DNA of 64,000 nucleotides from Actinocatenispora sp963805605 (lineage in GTDB: Bacteria > Actinomycetota > Actinomycetes > Mycobacteriales > Micromonosporaceae). This document shows, piece after piece, positions 47,180 through 55,890 of the stretch (position 1 is the stretch's first letter; every line of letters begins with the position of its first letter). The notes under the pieces were generated by a model that saw only the letters and a program-made list of their open reading frames with translations, searched no databases and was not told where the DNA came from. The stretch spans positions 372,001-436,000 of the forward strand of contig CAWDUX010000002.1 of NCBI GenBank assembly GCA_963805605.1. Reading direction: 5' to 3'. The translations under genes were made by a program, and so were the position numbers.

Positions 47180-47269
47180 CAAGATCCGCAGCGGCGGACG
47201 CCCAACCACGCGCAACCGTGCGATATGTCGGAGTCCCGCAGGCCTGACGGCCCACTGCTGCGGATCTTG
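47180..47269. repeat. 13-bp perfect inverted repeat with 64-nt spacer
   Basis: CAAGATCCGCAGC (47180-47192) and its exact complement (47257-47269) bracket 64 nt that contain smaller dyads (GCGCAACCGTGCG). It lies between rnpB and the GAF-LuxR gene. It could be a structured leader, a remnant of a small mobile element, or the rnpB terminator region. Confidence 0.45.
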
Positions 47270-47384
47270 TCGCGCTCTGGTGCGCCGCACCTCGTCGCAG
47301 GCAGCGTCACCAAGGACTGCTACATGATCTTCCGAAGCGGCCAAACCACTCACCAAGGCCGAAACGTCAGCCTAGACTCCACAG

Positions 47385-48353
47385 GTGGCCTTCACCCGTG
47401 AAGTCGTCGAGATCCTGCAGCATGCGGCACGTTTCATCCGGGCGCTGAAGCCCGGCGACCATCACGCGTTGTACGACTACCTGCGCGCCACCATGGAGAA
47501 GATCGCGCCCGTCGATGCCTTCTATATCGGCATATTCCGTCCCGGTAAGCAGATCGCCTACCCCTACATCTACGACCAGAAGGAGCTCGAGGCCTCCGGG
47601 CTGGACACCTACGGCCCCCACGGCGTGGGCGCATGGGTGCTGCACCACCAGACGAGCTACACGTATTCGCAGGACAACGGCTCCCTGCTCAATCGGGGAA
47701 TCCGTTTCGGCGACGCCAGCCGGCGTTCTCAGGATGCGATCACGACCCCCTTGATCGACCACAGCTCGCGCCTGCCCCGCGTCATCGGCATCGTCGCAAT
47801 GCAGACCTACCAACCCGCGGCCTACGACGCCGATACCGTTCGCGCGTTCGAATGGCTCTGCAGCATCGTCGTCACTGTCCTGCGACGAGGACACGAGGAC
47901 ACCATCTCCCTGCGCGAGCTCGCCTCCGGCGACCCGCAACTCGAACCGGTGGGCCCCAGCTTCACCGACCTGGTCGTCGAGATGACCGAACGCCTGGAGA
48001 CGATCCAGCGCGCGGTCGCCGCGATCCAGACCGACCTCGCCGCCAGCCGTGACGTCACCGGCGAAGTCGCCGACCTCGCCACGCTGGTCTCCCGAACGCG
48101 ACAGGAGACGTTCGCGATGCTCGCCCGGCCCGAAGACGAGGCCCTCGACGCCTGGGCACTGCTCACCCCACGCGAACGCGAGATCGCCCACCTGGTCAAC
48201 AAGCGTCTGAGCAATCAGGAGATCGCCGGGACACTGGTCATCTCACTGCACACGGTGAAGACGCACGTCTTCAACATCATGAGGAAGCTGGACGTCACGC
48301 AGCGGTCGCAGATCACCGCGCGGCTCCTGCCCGCGGGCTACGACTTGGACTGA
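47385..48353 (+). CDS. GAF-LuxR transcriptional regulator
   Basis: 322 residues, GTG start. The N-terminal GAF-like domain (about 10-170) contains PVDAFYIGIFRPGKQIAYPY, TPLIDHSSRLPRVIGIVAMQ and a central coiled region. The C-terminal LuxR HTH (about 255-318) reads LLTPREREIAHLVNKRLSNQ, then EIAGTLVISLHTVKTHVFNI. It has no receiver domain, so it probably senses a ligand or redox state directly. The DUF2690 gene starts 70 bp downstream and may be its target. Confidence 0.85.
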   Translation: MAFTREVVEILQHAARFIRALKPGDHHALYDYLRATMEKIAPVDAFYIGIFRPGKQIAYPYIYDQKELEASGLDTYGPHGVGAWVLHHQTSYTYSQDNGSLLNRGIRFGDASRRSQDAITTPLIDHSSRLPRVIGIVAMQTYQPAAYDADTVRAFEWLCSIVVTVLRRGHEDTISLRELASGDPQLEPVGPSFTDLVVEMTERLETIQRAVAAIQTDLAASRDVTGEVADLATLVSRTRQETFAMLARPEDEALDAWALLTPREREIAHLVNKRLSNQEIAGTLVISLHTVKTHVFNIMRKLDVTQRSQITARLLPAGYDLD

Positions 48354-48423
48354 GACCACGGCACCTGCGAAATCAGGCTTCGCTTGATATCGCTCGCATC
48401 CCTCGGCCCCAGACACTTCTTGC

Positions 48424-48951
48424 ATGGACACCACACGCGGAACGCAGAACACGCCCGGAACCTCACAACCAACCGCCACCGGACGCCGGTCATGGCCCCG
48501 CCGGCTCCTCATGGTCGTCATGACCGCCCTCGCGATCACGCTCACGACCACAGCTGCGGCGCACGCCAGCTCATCCAGCGGCGGCGGTCACTACTACGAC
48601 GGCAAGGATCCCGCCGCGACCGGCTGCAACGTCAACGCATCGCAGATCGCCACCCGGCCGATCCTCGACCGCTACTCCGGCGCGCAGGTCGCCACGATCC
48701 AGATCTTCTACTCCTGGTCGTGCGAAGCAAACTGGATCCGGGTCACCGGCAACCCCTACGGAGGCAACACGACCAAGAACATCTTTTCGTCGCTCGGTGG
48801 CTGGAACAGCGAGGTCGACTACGGCTACGGATCGAGTTATTCGATGATGGTCTACGCACCCGGGACGACGACGATCAACGGCGAGGTCTACCTGTGGGCG
48901 CCCGGCATCAACGAGTACAACTGGAAGGCCTCGGGCACGTTCTCGCTGTAG
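48424..48951 (+). CDS. Exported DUF2690 protein
   Basis: 175 residues. A long N-terminal signal region with twin Arg (SWPRRLLMVVMTALAITLTT, then AAAHAS) near residues 23-48. The mature part begins GGGHYYDGKDPAATGCNVNA, matching the DUF2690 pattern (DGKDPxxTGC ... Y-S-x-x-C-x-x-x-W-x-R). The paired Cys in GCNVNA and SWSCEANW likely form a disulfide. The function is unknown. The Shine-Dalgarno is weak. Confidence 0.8.
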   Translation: MDTTRGTQNTPGTSQPTATGRRSWPRRLLMVVMTALAITLTTTAAAHASSSSGGGHYYDGKDPAATGCNVNASQIATRPILDRYSGAQVATIQIFYSWSCEANWIRVTGNPYGGNTTKNIFSSLGGWNSEVDYGYGSSYSMMVYAPGTTTINGEVYLWAPGINEYNWKASGTFSL

Positions 48952-48968
48952 CCCGGGACAGCCAAGGC

Positions 48969-49000
48969 GAAGGCCTCGGAGCTGATGCTCCGGGGCCTTC
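48969..49000 (+). terminator. Terminator after the DUF2690 gene
   Basis: A 13-bp stem GAAGGCCTCGGAG / CTCCGGGGCCTTC with loop CTGATG, 17 nt after the stop codon. Confidence 0.8.
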
Positions 49001-49117
49001 GGCCTCCCCGCCGTCCGCCGAAGCGCGGGCCGCGCCGCCCGCGCGTGGGGTGACACCTGCAGGCAATCGGGCCTCTTGCGGCCGCTGAGTTGAGGGGTGA
49101 CCGAATGGGTCTGGGGT

Positions 49118-49504
49118 TCAGTCCGATCGCAGCGCGCGACCTATCTTTCTCTGGACCGCCCGAAGCATCTTGATCGTCTCTTCGTCGGAGAGCCCGGTGG
49201 TAATGGACCAGTCCGAGCCGGAACCGACGACGTCGCTGGCAAACACGATCTCGGTGGACAGCAGTACCCGTCGCCAGTCCGATGCGGTCAGCGGCTGGCT
49301 ACGGCCCAGGTCTTCCCGCAGCCTCCGGCCTTCATGCCGCAGTAGGTCATCCTCGTCGCGGAAACCGATAACCTGGGCGAGCTGATCTGTCGCCCATGCT
49401 GGGCCACCCCATTCACTCAACCCGCGCTGCAGCATGTACCGCTCATCTGAGGTCAGAGAAACGGCGATAACATCCGCGGCGGTCACGCCGCTATTATCGA
49501 TCAT
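49118..49504 (-). CDS. Hypothetical protein
   Basis: 128 residues from ATG 49504 (MIDNSGVTAADVIAVSLTSD), or 135 from ATG 49525. It is mostly helical and hydrophilic, with LSEWGGPAWATDQLAQVIGF and SDWSITTGLSDEETIKMLRA as distinctive segments. It is similar in style to small actinobacterial proteins of unknown function found in variable regions; no family is named. Confidence 0.5.
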   Translation of the reverse strand: MIDNSGVTAADVIAVSLTSDERYMLQRGLSEWGGPAWATDQLAQVIGFRDEDDLLRHEGRRLREDLGRSQPLTASDWRRVLLSTEIVFASDVVGSGSDWSITTGLSDEETIKMLRAVQRKIGRALRSD

Positions 49505-49596
49505 GGCTCTCGAGCCCTTCGGCACGGTCTCGATGGAGGGTTCTTCGGCGAGCGGCGGGGATGACCACCTGTACGGTGGCCGCTAGGTTGGCGTGC

Positions 49597-50159
49597 ATGG
49601 TCGAAATCGTCACCTGGGCACGTGCGCTTGCAGAGGAACAGATGGCCGAGTCGCTACGTCGACGATGGGCCCATGTCCAGGCGGTCGCAGTGAAGGCTGA
49701 GCGCCTGCGTCCTGCTCTGGGCGGCGAAGCAGACCTATTGGTGGCCTCGGCATGGCTGCATGACGTCGGTTATGCAGAGCAGTTACAGGACACGGGATTC
49801 CGTCGCTGGACGGGGCGCGGCATCTTCGGAAGCTCGGTGCTGATGAACGGCTGTGCAGGCTGGTTGCCAATCATTCCGGCGCTCAGCACGAAGCTGAGCT
49901 TCGCGGGTTCAGCGATGAGCTGGCTGAGTTTCCTGACGAGACGTCGCTGGCGTGGGACGGTCTCTGGTACTGCGACATGACGACGAGCCCCGTCGGGCAG
50001 CCCGTCAAGTTCGATGACCGTCTTGCCGAGACCCGCGAGCGGTACGGGCCGGAGCACACCGTCCCGCGGTCCATCAGCGCTGCGGCCGGTGAGATCCGTA
50101 CCGCTATGGCGGCTGTTCAGGACGCTGCTTCACGACATGGTGTCGTAGTCGACGGTTAG
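49597..50159 (+). pseudogene. HD-domain phosphohydrolase gene with a frameshift
   Basis: From ATG 49597 the frame reads MVEIVTWARALAEEQMAESL, then RRRWAHVQAV, then ASAWLHDVGYAEQLQDTGFR, which is the HD family with the paired His-Asp (LHD). At 49804-49805 one base is missing. The downstream frame continues the same family: LDGARHLRKLGADERLCRLV, ANHSGAQHEAELRG, DGLWYCDMTTSPVGQPVKFD and so on, to TAG at 50157-50159. A single-base error in the sequence or a true recent mutation would both explain it. The stop overlaps the Nudix stop by 4 nt. Confidence 0.8.
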
Positions 50160-50623
50160 CGGAGGGCGCCTCGCTCGCCGGCAAGGTAGTCGTCGATACG
50201 GACACGGATCCTCGGATGCATCGACAGGTCGCCGATCTCGTCTGCGGTGAAGGACGCAACCTCCGTCGATTCGTCACTGACCTGCAAGGTTCCGCGGATG
50301 ATCCTGCACGCGACGCAGACCGAGTACTCCTGCCGGACCTCGCCGTCGTCGTAGGCGAAGACGTGGCGAGGGTCGGAGTACACCCCGACGATGTACTGAG
50401 GCTCGACCTCCAGTCCGGTCTCCTCGCGGACCTCGCGGACCGTGGTGTCCCAGACGGACTCACCGAGTTCCATCCCGCCACCGGGCAGTGCCCAGAGATC
50501 ATTGTCTCTTCTGCGTTGCAGAACGAGCCGACCGTCAGCGCCGGTGACGACGGCGGAGGTGGCCGCGACAAGCGAGTTGGCCCCGGGCGCATCAGGGTCG
50601 TCGTAGTAGTCGATCCGGCTCAT
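50156..50623 (-). CDS. Nudix hydrolase
   Basis: 155 residues. The Nudix box is complete (GGGMELGES, then REVREETG; GX5EX7REVREETG, about residues 48-70). The front half has LVAATSAVVTGADGRLVLQR. It probably hydrolyses a nucleoside diphosphate derivative. Starts 10 bp from the edge of the IS630-family element, so its native promoter has probably been displaced. Confidence 0.9.
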   Translation of the reverse strand: MSRIDYYDDPDAPGANSLVAATSAVVTGADGRLVLQRRRDNDLWALPGGGMELGESVWDTTVREVREETGLEVEPQYIVGVYSDPRHVFAYDDGEVRQEYSVCVACRIIRGTLQVSDESTEVASFTADEIGDLSMHPRIRVRIDDYLAGERGALR

Positions 50624-50632
50624 CGTGCCTCC

Positions 50633-51807
50633 TAGTGTCTCGTGAGTCTGTTTGCGTTACTTGCTGTTGTTGTCGACGAGTTTCTTGACGCTGGTGTGTA
50701 CGAGGCGGACCTTGGCGAGGATCTCGTCGGCGGTGGCGGTCCAGACAAACGGGCGAGGGTTGGTGTTCCAGGTGTCGATGTAGTCGCGGATCTGGCGGGT
50801 GAGGACGGCGATGGAGGTGAAGGTGCCGCGGCGGATCGACTGGCGGGTCAGGATGCCGAACCAGGTCTCGATCTGGTTGATCCAGGAGGAGCCGATCGGG
50901 GTGAAGTGGAAGTGCACGTTGGGATGTGTCTCCAGCCAGGCGGTCACCTCGGGGGTGGTGTGGGTGGACAGGTTGTCCAACACCACATGGATTTCCTTGT
51001 CCCGGTGGGGTTTGGTGGCCTTCTTCAGAAACGCCAGGAACCTCGCGCCGTCGCGGCTGGGTGTGCACTCGCCGACCACTTCGCCGGTGGCCACGTTGAG
51101 GGCGGCGAACAGGTTGGTGACGCCGTGCCGCTTGTAGTCGTGGGTGCGTTTCTCGGTCTTACCGAAGTCGACGGGCAGCAGTGGCTGGGTGCGATCCAGA
51201 GCCTGGATCTGGGTCTTCTCATCGATCGACAGCACCACCGCCCCGCCCGGCGGGTCGAGATACAGCCCGACCACGTCGGCGACCTTGTCGGCGAAAAGCG
51301 GGTCCTTGGACAGCTTGAAGGTGCCGATACGGTGCGGGGCAAGCTTCTCCTCGCGCCACACCCTCGCCACGTAATTGAACGACACCACGATGCCGTCAGC
51401 GCGCTTGAGATGCGCCGCCATCGTCCGGGCCGACCAGTGCGAGATCCCCAACCCCGCGGGCGGGGACGTGCGGGTCAACGCCACGATCCGCGCCCGAGCC
51501 CGCGGATCAACCTGCCGGCGCGGCCCACCCCGCCGACGCTCAACCAGACCCGCCACACCCTGCTGCCGGTAGCGATCCAGCCACCGGTCCACCGTCGGAG
51601 CCGACACCCCCGCCAGCTCCACAATGTCACTACGGCGCCGGCCTTGGCTACGCCACAACACAATCCGCGCCCGCGTCGACACCACGGCCGACACATCCCG
51701 ACCGTTGACCAGCGCCCACAACTCGGCGACCTGCGCCTCCGACAACCTCATACCCGACCAACGATCCCAGCACCGTTAAGTAACGCAATCAGGCTCACGA
51801 GACACTA
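50633..51807 (-). mobile_element. IS630-family insertion sequence
   Basis: The ends are 31-bp inverted repeats (50632-50662 and 51778-51808) identical at 29 positions, beginning CTAGTGTCTCGTGAG. They bracket one transposase gene on the minus strand. TA dinucleotides at both borders agree with the TA target duplication of IS630/Tc1 elements. About 1.18 kb. It appears intact. Confidence 0.92.
50657..51751 (-). CDS. IS630-family transposase
   Basis: 364 residues. An N-terminal HTH (AGVSAPTVDRWLDRYRQQGV) and a winged helix are followed by a DDE catalytic domain: Asp in VVLSIDEKTQIQALDR, Asp in EIHVVLDNLSTHT, Glu in GSSWINQIETWFGILTR. It is full length with no frameshift, so the element may still transpose. 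Confidence 0.93.
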   Translation of the reverse strand: MRLSEAQVAELWALVNGRDVSAVVSTRARIVLWRSQGRRRSDIVELAGVSAPTVDRWLDRYRQQGVAGLVERRRGGPRRQVDPRARARIVALTRTSPPAGLGISHWSARTMAAHLKRADGIVVSFNYVARVWREEKLAPHRIGTFKLSKDPLFADKVADVVGLYLDPPGGAVVLSIDEKTQIQALDRTQPLLPVDFGKTEKRTHDYKRHGVTNLFAALNVATGEVVGECTPSRDGARFLAFLKKATKPHRDKEIHVVLDNLSTHTTPEVTAWLETHPNVHFHFTPIGSSWINQIETWFGILTRQSIRRGTFTSIAVLTRQIRDYIDTWNTNPRPFVWTATADEILAKVRLVHTSVKKLVDNNSK

Positions 51808-51822
51808 GCTGTGACTCCATCC

Positions 51823-52269
51823 TCAGCGCGGGGAGCACCCCCACTGATCATGACCTTGCAGCAGCTGAGTGCCGTCGTGGGAACGTACCGAAGGCGCACC
51901 GTCCGCAAGTGCATCGGTGATGCGGACGACGAATGCTTCGTCCATCCGCTCGACGACCCGGGATGGGCTCCACCAGTCCACTCGTGCGGTCTCGTCTGAA
52001 ACCGTAGGGGAACCGCCCACCAGCTTGGCTCGGACGACGAGCGCTACGACGCCACGGGTCATGTTCTTGTAGACGCCCGTAAGTCTCTCTGGCTCTATCT
52101 CGTAGCCGGTCTCTTCGCGTACTTCCCGTTCGACGCCGTCAAGAATTGATTCGTGGAGCTCGAGAATGCCGCCAGGTGGCTCCCAGTGGCCGTTGTCGCG
52201 GCGCTGGATGACCAGAACTTCGCCGACCTCGTTGACGACGACGGCGGCAACGCTGACGGAGTGTTTGGC
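51823..52269 (-). pseudogene. Nudix hydrolase gene split by ISAs1-family element
   Basis: The minus-strand frame reads AKHSVSVAAVVVNEVGEVLV, IQRRDNGHWEPPGGILELHE, REVREETGYE and on to the TGA at 51825-51823, a complete Nudix body. The start is missing here. The 9-bp duplication GTGTTTGGC and the sequence across the element supply GTG-GGG-GCC-AAA-CAC (start GTG at 53665-53663). The gene was therefore cut near codon 4. It is 15 bp from the IS630-family element on its other side. Confidence 0.85.
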
Positions 52270-53650
52270 CAGGGCTTGATCAAGTTCCCGAAGGGTTCGG
52301 GTTGTGGGTCATGCCCAGGATCGGGAGGGCTCGTGCTGGGTCGTCCCTGATTGCTCTGGTGGTTTTGGCGATGTTGGTGGCGCCGAGGATTTTCAGGGCG
52401 CCGGTGGCGAGGTTTCTGAAGGTGGCCATGGCGCGGGGTGCGGTGCCGGTGTGGACGGTCGAGGCGTCCTCGCGGAAGGTGACGTCTCGGATGTGGTGTG
52501 AGGAGTTCTCGATGCCCCACTCTCCGCGGATGAGGGTGGCGAGGGTTTCGGGGTCGGCGTGGTGGGCGTCGAGGCTGGTGACGGCGTAGTCGGTGCGGCG
52601 GGTCTGTTTCTTTCCGGTTTCGGTGCGGCGGCGATGGATCCGGATGGCCAGCCGCGCGTGTGGGAAGGCGATCCCGCCGAGGTTGTCGGCCACGGCCATG
52701 GTTTTGATCGAGCGTGACTCGGCTCGGCCGTGTCCGGTCTGGCTGGCTGTGTGCCCGACGCCGATGCTGTCCCAGGGCAGGCCGCTGACCTGTGTGTAGG
52801 CGTTCGGCTGGTTCGTCTTGATCACCGCGATGTAGTGTGCCCTTTTCGTCTCGACCAGCCAGGTGATGTTGGCCTTGACGGAGTGCAGGGCGTCGAAGGT
52901 GACCACGGTGCCGGTCAGGTCCAGCGGCGCGAGCAGCGGCTGGAAATGCTTGGTCTCATTGGTTTTCGCTCCGACCTCGGCCTGGCCCAGTGTGACGACG
53001 ATGCCCTGGGTGACGACCGACAACAGGTGACGGCGGGGCTGGTCGAGGCGGGCCGAGCCTTTCAACGCCTTGCCGTCCACGGCGACCGCACGTAGGACCG
53101 GTCGGCGCACGGCCGATGTGTCGTGGGGACGGGTGTCGGTGGCAGCACGGTGGCGGTCAGCCAGGTAGGCGCCGATCGCGGCGTCGAGCGCGTCGCCGTC
53201 GAGCGATGCCAGGACACGGCCGATCGTGGCCCGTGACGGCGACCGGCGCCAGGCCAGCAGGTGGCGGTGGATGCCGAGTGTCTCCAGCAGCGCGGGCCCG
53301 GCGCGTTGCGCCCATTCGGCGAACTCGTCGATACTCCTCGCGCCGGAGACCGTCGCGCAGGCACACACCAGCAGAATCGCGGTCAAGCAGTACCAGCGGC
53401 CCCGCCGTGACCTCGGGTCACAGACCGTGTCGAGGTAGGGCCGCAGGTCAGCGACACCAGCGGGATCAAGCCGACCCAGTTTCGCGAGCACGGCAGGGAT
53501 CAGAGAAGATGAAGCGGCAGACACGGGAAACCTTCGTGATCATCGGGCTTAGACACCACAATGATCACGAACCCCGTGTCTGCTCTGCTATACGCCCCAA
53601 CCTGCCCGATCCAGGCCCTCTACACAGCCACGGAACTTGATCAAGCCCTG
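52270..53650 (-). mobile_element. ISAs1-family insertion sequence
   Basis: Perfect 19-bp terminal inverted repeats CAGGGCTTGATCAAGTTCC (52270-52288) and complement (53632-53650). A perfect 9-bp target duplication GTGTTTGGC flanks it (52261-52269 and 53651-53659). 1381 bp. The transposase stop lies inside the left repeat. Perfect ends and duplication imply a recent insertion. Confidence 0.95.
52280..53524 (-). CDS. ISAs1-family transposase
   Basis: 414 residues. N-terminal DDE_Tnp_1-associated domain (LDTVCDPRSRRGRWYCLTAI, ARSIDEFAEWAQRAG), then the catalytic core with VAVDGKALKGSAR, VTFDALHSVKANITWLVE and RGEWGIENSSHHIRDVTFRE (D, D, E). Complete and unbroken. Confidence 0.93.
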   Translation of the reverse strand: MSAASSSLIPAVLAKLGRLDPAGVADLRPYLDTVCDPRSRRGRWYCLTAILLVCACATVSGARSIDEFAEWAQRAGPALLETLGIHRHLLAWRRSPSRATIGRVLASLDGDALDAAIGAYLADRHRAATDTRPHDTSAVRRPVLRAVAVDGKALKGSARLDQPRRHLLSVVTQGIVVTLGQAEVGAKTNETKHFQPLLAPLDLTGTVVTFDALHSVKANITWLVETKRAHYIAVIKTNQPNAYTQVSGLPWDSIGVGHTASQTGHGRAESRSIKTMAVADNLGGIAFPHARLAIRIHRRRTETGKKQTRRTDYAVTSLDAHHADPETLATLIRGEWGIENSSHHIRDVTFREDASTVHTGTAPRAMATFRNLATGALKILGATNIAKTTRAIRDDPARALPILGMTHNPNPSGT

Positions 53651-53846
53651 GTGTTTGGCCCCCACGGTTGCGCCTTTCTTTGTTGTGATGCCGATCTACC
53701 GGACGCATATATACCATCGCAGACCTCTCGCTCGGTGTCGTGAGAGCCGCCGAGTGCGGCACCATCGCCGCTGGCGGCCCGTGGTGTCGAGCCCGGGTGA
53801 GGCCTGCAGGCTGTTGCAACTGCCAGCTGTCCGGCATACTCGCAGC

Positions 53847-54563
53847 ATGACCAAGAAGCGCTGCCTTCTGCTCTGGGACGTTGACCACACGTTGATCGAG
53901 AATGGTGGCGTCAGCAAAGAAACGTATGCTCTGGCGTTTGAGATTCTGGTGGGCCGCACGCCGACAAGCCAACCAAGAACCGATGGCTTGACAGACTACC
54001 TGATCATGCGGAATCTGTTTGAAGCGAACGCTGTTGATCTGTCGCCTTCCTATGAGAGCAAGCTGTTCGATGTTCTTTCGATTGCGATGGACAGAAACGC
54101 GAAAGCTTTGGCGAGTCGCGGTCACATCCTGCCAGGTGTTCTGGACGCAATCTCGGAGCTGGACAAGATCGACCAGGTGATGCAATCGGTGTTGACCGGC
54201 AACATTGTGCACAACGCTCGTGTCAAGCTCGGTGCCTTCGATCTGGACGCCCGCTTCGATATGGCCATCGGAGGTTATGGCTCGGACGCACGGCAGAGGC
54301 ATGAGCTTGTCGGCGCGGCTCAGCGGAAGGCGAGCGCGGCTGTCGGGTTCTGGTTCGACCGCTCGTCCACCTTGCTCGTCGGCGATACCCCGATGGATGT
54401 GCAGGCGGGCATCACCGGTGGCGCCAGGGTACTTGCAGTTGCGACGGGCACGTACACAAGCGATGAGCTGCGTAACGCCGGCGCGGATGTGGTGCTTCCG
54501 GATCTGGTCGACACCCAGATGTTCGTTCGACTGGTCCGGTTGCTCATGGAGCTGGGGGAGTGA
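53847..54563 (+). CDS. HAD-superfamily hydrolase
   Basis: 238 residues. Motif I is LLLWDVDHTLIENG (DxDxT), motif II is the Thr in VLTGNIVHNAR, and motifs III/IV are LLVGDTPMDVQAGITGGARV. It resembles phosphoglycolate phosphatase-like (subfamily IA) enzymes; substrate unknown. The base composition is visibly less GC-rich than in the core regions, suggesting acquisition. It overlaps the convergent XRE gene by 20 bp. Confidence 0.88.
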   Translation: MTKKRCLLLWDVDHTLIENGGVSKETYALAFEILVGRTPTSQPRTDGLTDYLIMRNLFEANAVDLSPSYESKLFDVLSIAMDRNAKALASRGHILPGVLDAISELDKIDQVMQSVLTGNIVHNARVKLGAFDLDARFDMAIGGYGSDARQRHELVGAAQRKASAAVGFWFDRSSTLLVGDTPMDVQAGITGGARVLAVATGTYTSDELRNAGADVVLPDLVDTQMFVRLVRLLMELGE

Positions 54564-55290
54564 ACGGATAGGACTCCTCCCAGACCCGCTCGAAGCTGCG
54601 CTCATAGGTGGAGAAGAGGTCAGCGCCCTCCTGCTGTCGTAGATGCAACAGCGGAGCCATGTAGCCGTATGTTCCGTAGACATGCTGGTTGATGAGCATC
54701 TGGTTGTCGAAGCGGAAGATGGAGTTGTAGAGCGTCGTCGTATGGAGATGGAAAGAGATGCCTGATGCTCCTACGAGTGGTCGATAGTAGGCCAGCGCCA
54801 TCCTGATCCTGGCCGGGATGGCGTCGTACAGCCGTTCCTCGCGTCCTCGGAGGGCGATCTCCGGCTTGTCCGGGTCGCCGAGAGCAATGCGGACGGGAAT
54901 CCCCTGGGCCGCTTTGACCCGGAGGATGTTGATGGACTCCGGGTTCTCCTCGGGGAGGAACAGGCTGGCGTAGGCCATGAGATCGATCTGCGTAGTGGCG
55001 CCTATGAGCAGATCGAGCCACACATGTTTCGGCGCGTCAGATCTGTGCGGGAAGAAGGCCAGGACTTCGGACGCCCCTTCTCGTAGCTTCCCGTCGTCAA
55101 GCGGCGGCCACAGCCACGTAGCCGATACCTCTAGGAGTTTGGCAGCACGTGTCGCCGTGTTTCGGTGGGGAACTCGCCCTTTGGTGATCCAGCGCTCGAC
55201 GGTCTTCGGGTCGACCCCCAACTCCTCGGCGAAGGTCTCGCGGGCGTACCCGGCCGTTTTGATGGACGCACGTAGGCGGCCGTTTGGCAT
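54544..55290 (-). CDS. XRE-type protein with DUF5919 (PLD-like) C-terminal domain
   Basis: 248 residues. The N-terminal HTH (about 5-55) reads RLRASIKTAGYARETFAEEL, then GVDPKTVERWITKGRVPHRN. The C-terminal domain (about 75-240) has FFPHRSDAPKHVWLDLLIGA, LMAYASLFLPEENPESINIL and HLHTTTLYNSIFRFDNQMLI, a phospholipase-D-like fold without an obvious full HKD motif. It is a common actinobacterial architecture of unknown function. Confidence 0.8.
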   Translation of the reverse strand: MPNGRLRASIKTAGYARETFAEELGVDPKTVERWITKGRVPHRNTATRAAKLLEVSATWLWPPLDDGKLREGASEVLAFFPHRSDAPKHVWLDLLIGATTQIDLMAYASLFLPEENPESINILRVKAAQGIPVRIALGDPDKPEIALRGREERLYDAIPARIRMALAYYRPLVGASGISFHLHTTTLYNSIFRFDNQMLINQHVYGTYGYMAPLLHLRQQEGADLFSTYERSFERVWEESYPFTPPAP

Positions 55291-55506
55291 GAATGGCTCC
55301 CGAGGGACGTAACGGGATGCTTGGGGGACACCTTATCAGTCCCTGTGCGTCCTGTGAAGTTCTGGTAGCGCGGTGTAAGAGTCCCTGCTTTGGAGGTTGA
55401 CTCGATGATGAGCCCAGGTGGAGGGCTTCCCTCTCGATTGGGGGGCGATTGACCTGCCGGCATCGCAACCCCGGGAGCGAGCAGTGATCTGCTGAAGGAG
55501 GATGGC

Positions 55507-55779
55507 GTGACGGTCGAGGCGGCGTACGAGAACGAGGTTGGGCACTGGACGCAGCGGATCCGGCACCTGACGCGGGTGATGGAGGATGCGGGCGCGGATC
55601 GGGAACTGGCCATGTACCGGGCCAGTCAGCGGGGTGTCGAGGTTGCGGAGATCGCGCACCTGGCGTTACTGGAGGCGGCTGAGGTAGAGCAGATGTTGGC
55701 GATGTGCCGGCGTGATCCGGACATCGACTCGTTCTCCGAGGGGCCGGACTGGGTGCGCTTCTACCGCAAGGACTGCTGA
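55507..55779 (+). CDS. Small hypothetical protein
   Basis: 90 residues, GTG start with AAGGAGGA 6-13 nt upstream. Helical and charged: YENEVGHWTQRIRHLTRVME near the N-terminus, then EIAHLALLEAAEVEQMLAMC. It is next to the XRE-DUF5919 gene, from which it diverges across about 215 bp that hold no other gene. Family not recognised. Confidence 0.65.
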   Translation: MTVEAAYENEVGHWTQRIRHLTRVMEDAGADRELAMYRASQRGVEVAEIAHLALLEAAEVEQMLAMCRRDPDIDSFSEGPDWVRFYRKDC

Positions 55780-55890
55780 GCTGACACAGGCGTACCAGGA
55801 GACACCGTACAGACACGGGGGCGGCCGGCACCAGCGCCGGCCGCCCTACCTGTGGCGTCGGCCTGAGGTCCCGCGAGTCGGGCAGCCGGC

